From assembly GCF_900638385.1 (NCBI RefSeq), contig NZ_LR134510.1, positions 496,001 to 560,000 of the forward strand: a stretch of 64,000 bases of DNA, read 5' to 3'. This DNA is from Actinobacillus delphinicola. GTDB lineage: Bacteria; Pseudomonadota; Gammaproteobacteria; Enterobacterales; Pasteurellaceae. The notes below the pieces were generated by a model. It saw nothing but the letters and a program-made list of their open reading frames with translations, did no database searches and was not told the DNA's origin. Position numbers and translations under genes: made by a program. Shown piece by piece: positions 18,005 to 28,800 of the stretch (position 1 is its first letter; the number at the start of each line of letters is the position of its first letter).

Positions 18005-20845
18005 ATGAAATTATCGCGTCGAAATTTTATTAAACGTGGGGTTATTGCGGGGATTACTGTCTATACGGTTCCTGCACTAGCCCAGTTTAAACTTGATCTA
18101 GATGGACAAAGCAACCAAGTGAGTCCAGACCTTTATGAAAAATGGTCCACCAACGGTGAAACCAATTTCCGCATTGATGCTATTGCCAAGGTGACTGGCG
18201 AAAAAATTTATGGTCGTGACTTACGTGCAACAGACATCGAAGGTTGGCCAAACTCACAAGCATTCGCTTACTATATCCGTGCCACTAAAGCCGATCAGCT
18301 CTATGAGGGCATTGATATTGATTTTTTACCCGCACCATTAAAGCCAATAAAAATCATTACCGCAGAAATGCTAGAACAAGATGGAATTGTTCTGCCTCAC
18401 TTCTATGGTAAAAATCCGTTAGTAAAAATTGGTACTGTGCCAGATTATTTAGGGCAAGCGGTTGCTTTATTAATTTTCGATAATTTTCTTGCTTATCGTG
18501 AGGCGAAAAGCCTATTACAATTTAATCAATCTATCGTGAAATATGGTGCTAAAGCACCGCTAGCTTGTAAAACCATGAATCCATGGGGAGTTCATCGTAT
18601 TACCCGTATAGAAGGAAATCCGCAAGGTACCCTACCAGATAAATATAGTCCACTACAAAATGGTCTTCCCCACGTTGATTATGTTAATTACAAACCGAAC
18701 TGGCCTGCTCCAAATGCGAATGGCACCCCATTAGAACAACAAATGGCAGTTGCCGATGAAATTTCAAAAAGTTTCGAGAATGAAGATTACTATATCCTCA
18801 ATCGCACTTACAAAACGCAATTTGTTGATCCAATGTTTATGGAGCCAGAATGCTTTAACGGTTGGTACGATGAAAAAACACAAACATTCCATACTATTCC
18901 AACCTTGCAATCTATTGAAGATTTCTATACCAATGTTGCCAATATGTTGGCAAATGGTCCATTAGCAGGAAAAGTCAAAGATTTAATTGTACATTCTCCC
19001 TATGTAGGTGGCGGTTTTGGCGGTAAAGATCACTCTATTACCGCATACTACGGTTTAATTGCGGCCATGTATCATCACAATCCAGTGCGCTTGGCAAACG
19101 ATCGTTTTGAACAATTCCAAACGGGATTAAAACGTCACCCATTCGTTATGGAAAATCGTTTAGCGATTGATAAAAAAACAGGAAAATTCCAGGGTATCAT
19201 CAGTAATATGCAACTTGATGGGGGCGGTCGTGCGAATTTAAGTTCTGCTGTGGCATCAGTTGGAGCAAGTGGTTTGCAATCAATTTATTATTTCCCACAA
19301 AATGATATTACAGCTGTTGCTTACGTATCGGAAAACCCAGCTGCTGGTTCAATGCGTGGTTTTGGTACAGTACAAACCATGTTTGCCATGGAAAATATGG
19401 TCAATGAGGCTGCTCAGGCCTTAAATATCGATCCGATCGAATTACGTTTACGTAATGCACTTCAACCAGGTCAAGCAAATACGCAAGGTGGCGTCCCAAC
19501 CAGTCCAGAACGCTACACTGATATCTTAAAAGAAGTTCAAAAACATGATATGTGGACAAAACGTGCCGAACGTAAAAAAGCACATGAGGCGAAATATCCA
19601 AATCAAAAATTCGGTACGGGTTTTGCAATCTGTACTAAAAAATTCGGTACGGGTAACGATGCGCCAGCAACCTATATTGAGATGAACGAAAAAGGTCAAC
19701 TCATCGCAGGAATCACTGCTGTTGAAATGGGTACGGGTGCGCAAACGGGTCAAGCTGCTGTAATGAGTAAGTATCTTGGTCATGGTGCAGATATTATGAA
19801 TTTAACTGAAGTTAAGGCATGGGATGCCTTACAAATGCAAGCAACCAAATCACCTTATGCCATGACGGAAGATTACGTTAAGCAGATGCAACAAAATCCA
19901 CGTTGGGTGACCACGAAAGTATTCGATTCTGCTGCCTCTAACTCGGCTTATTTCCAAAGTAAAACTACAGAAAATGCGGCAAAAATTATTTTCCGCTACG
20001 GTTTATGGCCTGCCGCCAAAGCGATTTGGTCAAAACTTTACTTCTCAGGAAGCCAATATGCAGATATTAATTTCGGTGCACCTGAAGAGGCGAGTTGGGT
20101 TGATGGAAAACTTACAACTCGTGGCTTCATTCCACTTGATCTACCAACACTAGCTCAATATGCCCATCAACACGGTTTTGTGACCTCAGCAATGGTACAT
20201 AGTTATAACAGCTGGGCGTGGGTAGAGGCAGACTTCACTATTGAAGGTGAAACCCAACGTTACGAATTAGACGCCGTGGCTGTAAAATACGGTAAAGGTG
20301 CAAGTAAAGATAAACAAGCCTTAATGACTAGCCAAGGCTGGCACGTATTAGATCGCACTAATACTGCGTATCCGTCTCCAGCACTTCGTCATGCAATGGG
20401 AACGTACTATGCACCTTGTGCAACAATCGTTGATGTGGCTATTGATATGGGCTCTGGCGCAACGAATGTTATTCGCACTCAATCTTGGGTTGATGCTGGT
20501 CAAGTAATTGTTAAAGAGCTTGTTGAGGGGCAATTAGAAGGCGGTATCGCAATGGGTATCGGTCATGCACTTTATGAAATCTTACCAAATGGTGAAGAAG
20601 GTCCAGGTAATGGTACATGGAACCTTAACCGCTACCAAGTAAGCCGTGCAAACAATGTTGGTGTTTGGGAAATGAATAGTATTCTTGTCCCACCAGTGGG
20701 TAAGAATGATCAACATAAAGGAATTGCCGAAGTCGTGATGATTCCTGTTATTCCTGCCATTATTGAAGCGATTTACCAAGCAACTGGCACCCGTTTTTAC
20801 CACACTCCTGTAACTCCTGCTGATATGAGAGAGGCCCTACAATGA
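18005..20845 (+). CDS. Periplasmic xanthine-dehydrogenase-family molybdenum hydroxylase, large subunit
   Basis: A 946-residue molybdopterin-binding subunit of the xanthine dehydrogenase/aldehyde oxidoreductase family. It starts with a Tat signal (S-R-R-N-F-I-K, then a hydrophobic stretch ending A-L-A), so it is exported folded with its cofactor. Family motifs include G-G-G-F-G-G-K (335-341), G-S-M-R-G-F-G, and the C-terminal K-G-I-A-E in which Glu909 aligns with the catalytic base. The closest architectures I know are membrane aldehyde dehydrogenases and isoquinoline- or nicotinate-type oxidoreductases. The substrate cannot be read from sequence. It overlaps the [2Fe-2S] subunit gene by 4 bases. 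No XdhC-like chaperone gene is adjacent. Confidence 0.88.
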   Translation: MKLSRRNFIKRGVIAGITVYTVPALAQFKLDLDGQSNQVSPDLYEKWSTNGETNFRIDAIAKVTGEKIYGRDLRATDIEGWPNSQAFAYYIRATKADQLYEGIDIDFLPAPLKPIKIITAEMLEQDGIVLPHFYGKNPLVKIGTVPDYLGQAVALLIFDNFLAYREAKSLLQFNQSIVKYGAKAPLACKTMNPWGVHRITRIEGNPQGTLPDKYSPLQNGLPHVDYVNYKPNWPAPNANGTPLEQQMAVADEISKSFENEDYYILNRTYKTQFVDPMFMEPECFNGWYDEKTQTFHTIPTLQSIEDFYTNVANMLANGPLAGKVKDLIVHSPYVGGGFGGKDHSITAYYGLIAAMYHHNPVRLANDRFEQFQTGLKRHPFVMENRLAIDKKTGKFQGIISNMQLDGGGRANLSSAVASVGASGLQSIYYFPQNDITAVAYVSENPAAGSMRGFGTVQTMFAMENMVNEAAQALNIDPIELRLRNALQPGQANTQGGVPTSPERYTDILKEVQKHDMWTKRAERKKAHEAKYPNQKFGTGFAICTKKFGTGNDAPATYIEMNEKGQLIAGITAVEMGTGAQTGQAAVMSKYLGHGADIMNLTEVKAWDALQMQATKSPYAMTEDYVKQMQQNPRWVTTKVFDSAASNSAYFQSKTTENAAKIIFRYGLWPAAKAIWSKLYFSGSQYADINFGAPEEASWVDGKLTTRGFIPLDLPTLAQYAHQHGFVTSAMVHSYNSWAWVEADFTIEGETQRYELDAVAVKYGKGASKDKQALMTSQGWHVLDRTNTAYPSPALRHAMGTYYAPCATIVDVAIDMGSGATNVIRTQSWVDAGQVIVKELVEGQLEGGIAMGIGHALYEILPNGEEGPGNGTWNLNRYQVSRANNVGVWEMNSILVPPVGKNDQHKGIAEVVMIPVIPAIIEAIYQATGTRFYHTPVTPADMREALQ

Positions 20846-21372
20846 TTACTGTATCAATGACAATTAACAATAAAAAAGTAGGTCCAATTGAAGTACCTGC
20901 AAGTTTAAAAATGATTGAATTTTTGCATGAATATCTTTCGCTTACTGGCACAAAATTTGGTTGCGGTGCGGGAATTTGTCATGCTTGTACCATTATTGTC
21001 GATGAAAAAGATGGCACATCACACACAATGCGAACTTGTATTAATGGTGTGGGTGACTTTAACGGTAAAGTACTTCGAACAATTGAAGGTCATGCAAAAC
21101 GTAACGCACTTGGACAAATTACAGCATTAAGCCCAGTGCAAGAAACTTTTATTAAACACTTTTCCTTCCAATGCGGTTGGTGTACTTCAGGCTTTGTCAA
21201 TGAAGCAACCGTATTAGTGGAAGATCTTAAGAAAAATCCGATCGAAAAAGATCAAATTGAAGCACGCATTGAAGATGCGTTAAAAGATCATATTTGCCGC
21301 TGTACTGGTTATCGCAAATATTATGTTGGTCTGCGTGATTTAATTCTTTCACAGGGGGGATTAGTAAAATGA
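20842..21372 (+). CDS. [2Fe-2S] subunit of the periplasmic molybdenum hydroxylase
   Basis: A 176-residue protein with the two-cluster layout of small subunits of this family. A plant-ferredoxin-type N-terminal domain carries G-C-G-A-G-I-C-H-A-C and a later R-T-C. A helical domain carries C-G-W-C-T-S-G-F and H-I-C-R-C-T-G-Y-R. It passes electrons from the molybdenum site to the cytochrome. It has no signal peptide, so it would cross the membrane bound to the Tat-targeted large subunit. ATGA overlaps at both ends tie it to its neighbours. An older annotation might call it isoquinoline 1-oxidoreductase alpha subunit. Confidence 0.9.
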   Translation: MITVSMTINNKKVGPIEVPASLKMIEFLHEYLSLTGTKFGCGAGICHACTIIVDEKDGTSHTMRTCINGVGDFNGKVLRTIEGHAKRNALGQITALSPVQETFIKHFSFQCGWCTSGFVNEATVLVEDLKKNPIEKDQIEARIEDALKDHICRCTGYRKYYVGLRDLILSQGGLVK

Positions 21373-22604
21373 AAAAAATCTTAACGCTTAGCATGCTTGG
21401 GCTTGCCAGTGTGAGTGCATTTGCACAACCTTCGCCGCAAGCAAATGATAAAAATGAAAATCTCGCACTTATTGCGCGTGGGGCTTACCTTTCAGCAGCT
21501 GGTGACTGTGAAGGTTGTCATACCATTCCGACAGGACAAACTTATGGTGGCGGTCGAGCATTCCCTACACCTTTCGGTACTATTTACTCAACCAATATCA
21601 GTAGTGACAAAACTTACGGCATCGGTAATTATACTTACCAAGAATTTGTGGATGCCGTCCAAAAAGGCGTTTCACCGCATGGTAATCTTTATCCTGCAAT
21701 GCCATATGCATCGTACCAAAAAATTAGTCCAGCAGATATGAAAGCACTTTATGCTTATTTTATGCAGACGAAACCAGCCACTCAAAAAAACCGTGAAAAT
21801 GATGTCATGTTTCCAGCAAACATTCGCTTCGGTTTAAAATTTTGGAACTGGCTTGAAGTGAAAGATTCACCATTTAAAGTAACGCCTGGTAAATCAGAGA
21901 CGTGGAATCGTGGTAAATATTTGGTAGAAGGCTTAGGACACTGTGGCGAATGTCATACTCCACGTAATTTCCTAATGGGTTCTGAAACCAATAAAGCATT
22001 GCAAGGTAATGTTATTGATGGTGTGAATGCGCCAAATATTACCGCACAACGCTTAAAAGAAGAAGGTTGGGACGCAAAACAACTGACTGATTTCCTCGCA
22101 ACAGGAAAATCAGCGAAAGGAACTGCTTTTGGTGAAATGTTTATTGTTGAAAAACACAGCCTAACCCAGCTTAGCAAGGCAGATATTGATGCGATGGTCA
22201 CTTATCTACTTGATGGTGATACAACAATTCGTAATCGCAAAATTCCGCTTACCTTTACCGCTGCCCAGCAAGCAATGCCAGGCTATGGCACCTATATGGC
22301 AAAATGTTCTGGTTGTCATGGTAACCGTGGTGAGGGAATCCCAAATCTTGCACCGCCACTACAAGGCAACGCAACGCTTGCGAATCCAAATATCTATAAC
22401 ACGGTTGAAGTGATTATGAATGGCATCAATGCCCAACGCTATAATCGTAATCAAGCTTACTATGCAATGCCAAGCTATCCGAAAATGGATAGTAAAACTA
22501 TGGCAGATTTAATCACATTCTTGCATCAGGCAATGACGGATCAAACGAGTACAGTTACTCAACAACAAGTCGAAAGCGTCATGCAAAAAGTAAATAAATC
22601 TTAA
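21369..22604 (+). CDS. Triheme cytochrome c subunit of the molybdenum hydroxylase
   Basis: A 411-residue exported cytochrome with a Sec signal peptide (cleaved after A-F-A) and three heme c sites: C-E-G-C-H at 47-51, C-G-E-C-H near 195 and C-S-G-C-H near 314. Each is in a class-I-like domain with a downstream Met (for example A-M-P-Y and A-M-P-S-Y). Alcohol and aldehyde dehydrogenases of acetic acid bacteria use a similar triheme subunit to pass electrons to ubiquinone. Here it should carry electrons from the periplasmic molybdenum enzyme into the respiratory chain. It is the last gene of the operon and ends at a palindromic repeat. Confidence 0.9.
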   Translation: MKKILTLSMLGLASVSAFAQPSPQANDKNENLALIARGAYLSAAGDCEGCHTIPTGQTYGGGRAFPTPFGTIYSTNISSDKTYGIGNYTYQEFVDAVQKGVSPHGNLYPAMPYASYQKISPADMKALYAYFMQTKPATQKNRENDVMFPANIRFGLKFWNWLEVKDSPFKVTPGKSETWNRGKYLVEGLGHCGECHTPRNFLMGSETNKALQGNVIDGVNAPNITAQRLKEEGWDAKQLTDFLATGKSAKGTAFGEMFIVEKHSLTQLSKADIDAMVTYLLDGDTTIRNRKIPLTFTAAQQAMPGYGTYMAKCSGCHGNRGEGIPNLAPPLQGNATLANPNIYNTVEVIMNGINAQRYNRNQAYYAMPSYPKMDSKTMADLITFLHQAMTDQTSTVTQQQVESVMQKVNKS

Positions 22605-22611
22605 TAAATGA

Positions 22612-22651
22612 CGCCCCAATTTCCGTAAAAATTTATGAAAATTGGGGCGTG
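22612..22651. repeat. Palindromic repeat, ACGCC family (full 40-bp copy)
   Basis: Arms ACGCCCCAATTTCC and GAAAATTGGGGCGT with the loop GTAAAAATTTAT. It has one arm mismatch. It lies between convergent cytochrome c and mutT genes. Confidence 0.88.
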
Positions 22652-22661
22652 TTCTTATGTT

Positions 22662-23063
22662 TTATGCCAATTGGCGCAATTTTTGAATCAAATCATAGTT
22701 CGCAGGGGGAAAACTTCCTGCATCCAGATCCTGCTGATTTACCCACATTCCAACTTGCCCCTCACGCCCAAAAGGCTCATTCACCCATTCATCGACTAAA
22801 TAAAAATAAAACTCAATAATTTTATGCGGATAGTCATAAACAAATTGCTCAAAAAGCTCGGCTTTTAAAACTTGAATACCAATTTCTTCTTCTAATTCTC
22901 GATCTAAAGCCTGACGTGGTGTTTCGTCATTTTTTACCTTACCGCCTGGAAATTCTAAGGCTTGTGCAAAATCTTTGCCTTCTAAACGTTCGGTAAGATA
23001 AATTTGTCCAAGTGCATTACGGATAATCCCTGCCGCAACCTGCACACGTGGCTTGTCTGCCAT
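22662..23063 (-). CDS. mutT: 8-oxo-dGTP diphosphatase MutT
   Basis: MutT hydrolyses 8-oxo-dGTP and so prevents A:T to C:G transversions. The 133-residue protein has a complete Nudix box G-x5-E-x7-R-E-L-x-E-E-x-G-I at 41-63, preceded by L-E-F-P-G-G-K as in MutT. Ending and length match the family. It lies directly downstream of secA, as in many gammaproteobacteria, with a secA terminator between them, so it may be read through or have its own promoter. Confidence 0.93.
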   Translation of the reverse strand: MADKPRVQVAAGIIRNALGQIYLTERLEGKDFAQALEFPGGKVKNDETPRQALDRELEEEIGIQVLKAELFEQFVYDYPHKIIEFYFYLVDEWVNEPFGREGQVGMWVNQQDLDAGSFPPANYDLIQKLRQLA

Positions 23064-23081
23064 TTTTTTACTCCTAAAAAG

Positions 23082-23115
23082 AAAAAGCGGTAAACAAATA
23101 GATTTACCGCTTTAT
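23082..23115 (-). terminator. Rho-independent terminator of secA
   Basis: AAAGCGGTAAA / TTTACCGCTTT forms a perfect 11-bp stem; read on the minus strand it is followed by TTTTTCTTTTT. The stem contains GCGGT, the core shared by Pasteurellaceae uptake sequences, but not a complete 9-mer. Confidence 0.85.
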
Positions 23116-23125
23116 TTGTTATTAA

Positions 23126-25819
23126 TTAATCAAATTTTCTCGCTCGGTTTCCATGACAATGTTTATATTTTTTGCCACTTCCACACGGACAAGGTTCATT
23201 ACGCCCAATCTTATGATCAGACTCATCTAAAGGCATTTCCTCACCATTTGTTTGATAATGAGTAGCTTGGCTGTCTGCTTCCGCTTGACGAGCAGCCTCT
23301 GCGGCACGTACTTCATCTTCCGTTCTTACTTGAACACGGCTTAATGTGCTGATAACACTTAATTTTAATGCATCAAGCATATCAGTAAACATTTGGAAGG
23401 ATTCACGTTTATATTCTTGTTTTGGATCTTTTTGTGCGTAACCACGTAAATGAATACCACGGCGTAAATGATCCATTGCAGAAAGATGTTCTTTCCAAAG
23501 TTCATCTAAGGTTTGTAACATCACGCCTTTTTCAAATTGACGCATCGTTTCTTCACCAACTAACGCTTCTTTTGCTTTGTATTCTTTTACTGCCTCTTCA
23601 ATAATACGTTCACGTAAACGTTCTTCATCAAGTGTATGATCATCTTCAATCCAATCTACAAGAGGAAGATCTAAACCAAAATCTTGTTTTAAACGTTTTT
23701 CTAATGCTGGAACATCCCACATTTCTTCTAAAGATTGTGGCGGAATGTATTCATCAATAACTTGATTAAAGACATCTTGACGAATGGCATCTACACTTTC
23801 AGCTAAATTATCGTTATCTAATAATTCATTACGTTGTGCGTAAATCGCATGGCGCTGATCGTTTGCAACATCATCAAATTCAAGCAAGCTTTTACGTCCG
23901 TCAAAGTTATGGTTTTCTACTTTTGCTTGCGCTGATGCAATCACTTTCGCTAGCATCTTAGATTCCATACCTTCGCCCGCAGTGCTAAACGCTTTACGCA
24001 TCAGATTGAGTTTTCCTTCGTTAAGATAAATACGCATTAACGCATCATCTAAAGAAAGATAGAAACGTGTTGAGCCTGGGTCACCTTGACGACCAGAACG
24101 ACCACGTAACTGGTTGTCGATACGACGTGATTCGTGACGTTCTGTACCAATAATATGCAAACCACCTGCCGCTTTTACGATATCGTGACGTTCTTGCCAT
24201 TTCGCTTTAATCGCATCAATTTGTTCTTGAGTCGGATTTTCTAACTGCTCTACTTCAACTTTCCAGTTACCACCAAGCATAATATCGGTACCACGACCTG
24301 CCATATTAGTTGCAATAGTTACCGCACCCGGTGCCCCTGCATTTGCGACAATTTCTGCTTCTTTAGCGTGGAATTTCGCATTCAATACATTGTGCGGAAT
24401 CCCTGCTTTTTGAAGGGCATGTGATAACGCTTCAGATTTTTCAATAGAAACCGTACCCACTAACACTGGTTGTTGACGTTTAACGCAGTCTTTAATGTCT
24501 TCAATGATCGCATTAAATTTATATTGTTCATTTTCGAACATGATATCTGTTAAATCTTTACGTTGAACAGGACGATTCGTTGGAATTACGACAGTTTCCA
24601 ATCCATAAATTTCTTGGAATTCAAACGCTTCTGTATCCGCTGTACCTGTCATACCTGCAAGTTTTTCGTAAAGACGGAAGTAGTTTTGGTATGTAATAGA
24701 GGCAACAGTTTGGTTTTCACCTTGAATTTTTACCCCTTCTTTCGCTTCGATCGCTTGGTGTAAACCATCTGACCAACGGCGACCAGCCATAGTACGACCA
24801 GTGTGTTCGTCAACGATGATAATTTCACCATTTTTAACAATATAATCGACATCTTTTTCAAAAAGCGTATTCGCACGTAAAGCCGCATAAACATGGTGTA
24901 ATAAAGCAATATTTGCTGGCGAGTAAAGGGTATCGTTTTCCGCCATCAAGCCTTCTTTTACCAATAATTGCTCAATTTTTTCTTGACCACGTTCGGTGAG
25001 ATACGCCTGTTTGGTTTTTAAATCTAAGGTATAGTCGCCTGTACCTTGATAATCATCACTGTCTTCTTTATCTTGCTTAATCAGATTCGGTACGATTTTA
25101 TTTACCGCAATATAAAGTTCACTGCTATCTTCAGCAGGACCAGAAATGATTAATGGCGTACGTGCTTCATCAATTAAGATAGAGTCCACTTCATCGACTA
25201 ATGCGTAATGCAATTCACGTTGGCAACGATCTTCTGGGCGGTGTGCGAGGTTATCACGTAAATAGTCAAAACCTAATTCGCTATTGGTCGCATAGGTAAT
25301 GTCAGCAGCGTATGCGGCACGTTTTTGTGCAGGATCAAGCCCTGGTACATTTACGCCAACAGTCATACCTAAAAATTCAAAAAGCGGGCGGTTTGTTTCC
25401 GCATCTCGACTTGCGAGATAATCATTTACGGTCACTACGTGTACGCCTTTTCCAGAAAGCGCATTCAAATAACATGGTAAAGTTGCGGTAAGTGTTTTAC
25501 CTTCCCCTGTACGCATTTCAGCGATACAGCGATCGTTTAATACCATACCACCAATTAATTGCACATCGAATGGACGCATCCCCAGTACACGACGACTTGC
25601 TTCACGAACAGTTGCGAACGCTTCTGGTAAGATATGTTCTAATTTCTCACCTTTTGCCAAACGTGCTCGGAACTCTGCAGTTTTTCCTTTTAATTCTTCA
25701 TCACTAAGTGCTTCAAATTGTGGTTCTAATTTATTGATTTGAGCAACTTTTTTATTTAAACGACGCAAAATACGGTCATTACGGCTACCTAAAACTTTAG
25801 CAAAAATTGTACTTAACAT
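23126..25819 (-). CDS. secA: Preprotein translocase ATPase SecA
   Basis: SecA drives proteins through SecYEG using ATP. The 897 residues contain the Walker A region M-R-T-G-E-G-K-T (102-109), the [14 protein letters not shown] Walker B region, helicase-like motifs [11 protein letters not shown] and G-R-S-G-R-Q-G-D, and the C-terminal zinc-binding tail [12 protein letters not shown]. The ribosome binding site is weak (AAGAGA), which suits translational control by the upstream secM arrest gene. It is followed by a terminator and mutT. Confidence 0.97.
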   Translation of the reverse strand: MLSTIFAKVLGSRNDRILRRLNKKVAQINKLEPQFEALSDEELKGKTAEFRARLAKGEKLEHILPEAFATVREASRRVLGMRPFDVQLIGGMVLNDRCIAEMRTGEGKTLTATLPCYLNALSGKGVHVVTVNDYLASRDAETNRPLFEFLGMTVGVNVPGLDPAQKRAAYAADITYATNSELGFDYLRDNLAHRPEDRCQRELHYALVDEVDSILIDEARTPLIISGPAEDSSELYIAVNKIVPNLIKQDKEDSDDYQGTGDYTLDLKTKQAYLTERGQEKIEQLLVKEGLMAENDTLYSPANIALLHHVYAALRANTLFEKDVDYIVKNGEIIIVDEHTGRTMAGRRWSDGLHQAIEAKEGVKIQGENQTVASITYQNYFRLYEKLAGMTGTADTEAFEFQEIYGLETVVIPTNRPVQRKDLTDIMFENEQYKFNAIIEDIKDCVKRQQPVLVGTVSIEKSEALSHALQKAGIPHNVLNAKFHAKEAEIVANAGAPGAVTIATNMAGRGTDIMLGGNWKVEVEQLENPTQEQIDAIKAKWQERHDIVKAAGGLHIIGTERHESRRIDNQLRGRSGRQGDPGSTRFYLSLDDALMRIYLNEGKLNLMRKAFSTAGEGMESKMLAKVIASAQAKVENHNFDGRKSLLEFDDVANDQRHAIYAQRNELLDNDNLAESVDAIRQDVFNQVIDEYIPPQSLEEMWDVPALEKRLKQDFGLDLPLVDWIEDDHTLDEERLRERIIEEAVKEYKAKEALVGEETMRQFEKGVMLQTLDELWKEHLSAMDHLRRGIHLRGYAQKDPKQEYKRESFQMFTDMLDALKLSVISTLSRVQVRTEDEVRAAEAARQAEADSQATHYQTNGEEMPLDESDHKIGRNEPCPCGSGKKYKHCHGNRARKFD

Positions 25820-25884
25820 AGGTTTCTCTTTTAAAATAATAGAATAAAAATAATATTAACTAGTTGATTAATAAAGTAAAATAA

Positions 25885-26193
25885 TTAAAAAGTCAAAATG
25901 CGATGTTCTGGACCGGCACGAATCAAAATGCTTAGGAAGAAAAAGTGAGAGAATTGCCCTAATACATAACGTTCAAATTTAGGGTCAACATTGGCGTGAG
26001 TAAAATGGTGAGGTAATTGCTGATCAGCCATCTGTTGCTGAACTGCCACACTATTTTTTTGCAATTGTGTCATGAGTGTTTGCACACTCACTGGATCGCC
26101 CGTTTGGCTATCATGATGGCTATTCGCTAAAGAAAAAATAGCGAGCAAGCCAATTAAAAGCGGCGACCAAAAATAAGACTTACTTTTTATCAC
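25885..26193 (-). CDS. secM: SecM-like secretion monitor / arrest peptide
   Basis: SecM stalls its own ribosome and so exposes the secA ribosome binding site when secretion is slow. This 102-residue protein is directly upstream of secA, has an N-terminal signal sequence (hydrophobic 9-24), and ends with I-R-A-G-P at 91-95, the end of the E. coli arrest motif F-x4-W-I-x4-G-I-R-A-G-P. The Trp and the upstream spacing of E. coli are not kept; the preceding residues are F-F-F-L-S-I-L. Seven residues follow the Pro. The identity rests on synteny plus IRAGP. I could not find a clear hairpin in the AT-rich secM-secA gap. Confidence 0.8.
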   Translation of the reverse strand: MIKSKSYFWSPLLIGLLAIFSLANSHHDSQTGDPVSVQTLMTQLQKNSVAVQQQMADQQLPHHFTHANVDPKFERYVLGQFSHFFFLSILIRAGPEHRILTF

Positions 26194-26296
26194 GAGTACA
26201 AACCTTTATGACACAATGAGAATAATTTACTAAATCTTTCGTATTGTAGCGGAATTTCGCTACAATGTCATAAATATTACCAATTAATTAGCAATT

Positions 26297-26605
26297 ATGG
26301 CCCATCAAAGTACCCCTAGAAATATTCAACAACTGCTAAAAAGTAGCACTCTCCTCAAACATTGCCAACAACAACACCATGAGCAAAGTATTGAAGACTG
26401 TATTAAGGACAAGCTCGCCTTTTTGAATCATTTTCCGCACCGTTGTTACGCTTTTTCAGAAGATACCTTAGGCATTGATATTCCTAATGCGATGTTACGC
26501 TACTCTATTTTAGCTCAAGAAAAATCAATTCTTACGGCACTGCAACGCCACTACCCTCAATTCATAAAATTGCGTATTCACATTAATCCCAAATTAAGTC
26601 GTTAA
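26297..26605 (+). CDS. DUF721 (DciA-like) protein
   Basis: A 102-residue basic protein whose C-terminal two thirds follow the DUF721/DciA pattern: L-G-I-D-I-P-N-A-M-x-R-Y as the L-x-V-x-V-x-x-x-x-W-like strand, then L-T-A-L-Q-R-H-Y-P-Q-F-I-K-L-R-I-H-I-N-P-K. In several gammaproteobacteria a DUF721 gene lies beside secA/lpxC, the same context as here. DciA proteins load or activate the replicative helicase. This one is short and lacks an obvious extra domain, so the function is inferred. It is divergent from secM and converges on pyrG across a palindromic repeat. Confidence 0.7.
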   Translation: MAHQSTPRNIQQLLKSSTLLKHCQQQHHEQSIEDCIKDKLAFLNHFPHRCYAFSEDTLGIDIPNAMLRYSILAQEKSILTALQRHYPQFIKLRIHINPKLSR

Positions 26606-26611
26606 AACAAA

Positions 26612-26651
26612 ACGCCCCAATTTTCGAAAAATTTTATGAAAATTGGGGCGT
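26612..26651. repeat. Palindromic repeat, ACGCC family (full 40-bp copy, identical to 60009-60048)
   Basis: Perfect 14-bp arms ACGCCCCAATTTTC and GAAAATTGGGGCGT around GAAAAATTTTAT. All 40 bases match the copy at 60009. It lies between convergent DUF721 and pyrG genes. Confidence 0.92.
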
Positions 26652-26679
26652 CATTTTAATTTAAGCGTTTAGAATCAAA

Positions 26680-28384
<1,705 letters not shown>

Positions 28385-28443
28385 AATTAAGACGGGAATA
28401 TAGTCTACAATAAAGTGAGTGCGAACTCAATTTATCTTGCTAA

Positions 28444-28797
28444 TTATTTTTTTAGTGTTTGAATATACGCCGCTACGGCTTGCATTTGTTCGTCGTTTAA
28501 ACGGGATTTGGCGGGATTTCCTGGTCCTTGGATTAAGCCTGCTTTACGCATTTGCAACGCTTTTACAATCGTTTCTTGATCAAGCTGATTAATAATTGCA
28601 GAACGACCAAAAGCTTTTTTATCTGCATGGCGACCATGGCAAGTCGCACAATTATTTTCAAAAATTTGTTGTCCTTCGGCGATCATGGCAGCATCTGTAG
28701 TAGATGCAGCTGTCGAAGTTGAGGCTGTCGGTGTAACATCTGCATGAGCGAACGCTACTGCACTGATTGCCCCAGCAAGTAAAATCATTCTTTTCAT
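28444..28797 (-). CDS. Small monoheme c-type cytochrome, last gene of the iron-import operon
   Basis: A 117-residue exported protein: a signal peptide cleaved after A-H-A, a Ser/Thr/Ala-rich linker and one heme site C-A-T-C-H (50-54), with a cytochrome c553-like C-terminus (L-N-D-E-Q-M-Q-A-V-A-A-Y-I-Q-T-L). It starts 3 bases after the thioredoxin gene and so belongs to the same operon. In Campylobacter and E. coli versions of this iron system the last gene encodes a second thioredoxin-like protein. A cytochrome could supply or remove electrons for periplasmic iron reduction or oxidation; that is inference. Confidence 0.85.
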   Translation of the reverse strand: MKRMILLAGAISAVAFAHADVTPTASTSTAASTTDAAMIAEGQQIFENNCATCHGRHADKKAFGRSAIINQLDQETIVKALQMRKAGLIQGPGNPAKSRLNDEQMQAVAAYIQTLKK

Positions 28798-28800
28798 AAT

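Noticed and set aside
23082-23115. secA terminator as an uptake signal pair
   Set aside because: The arms contain AAAGCGGT but match neither AAGTGCGGT nor ACAAGCGGT in full.
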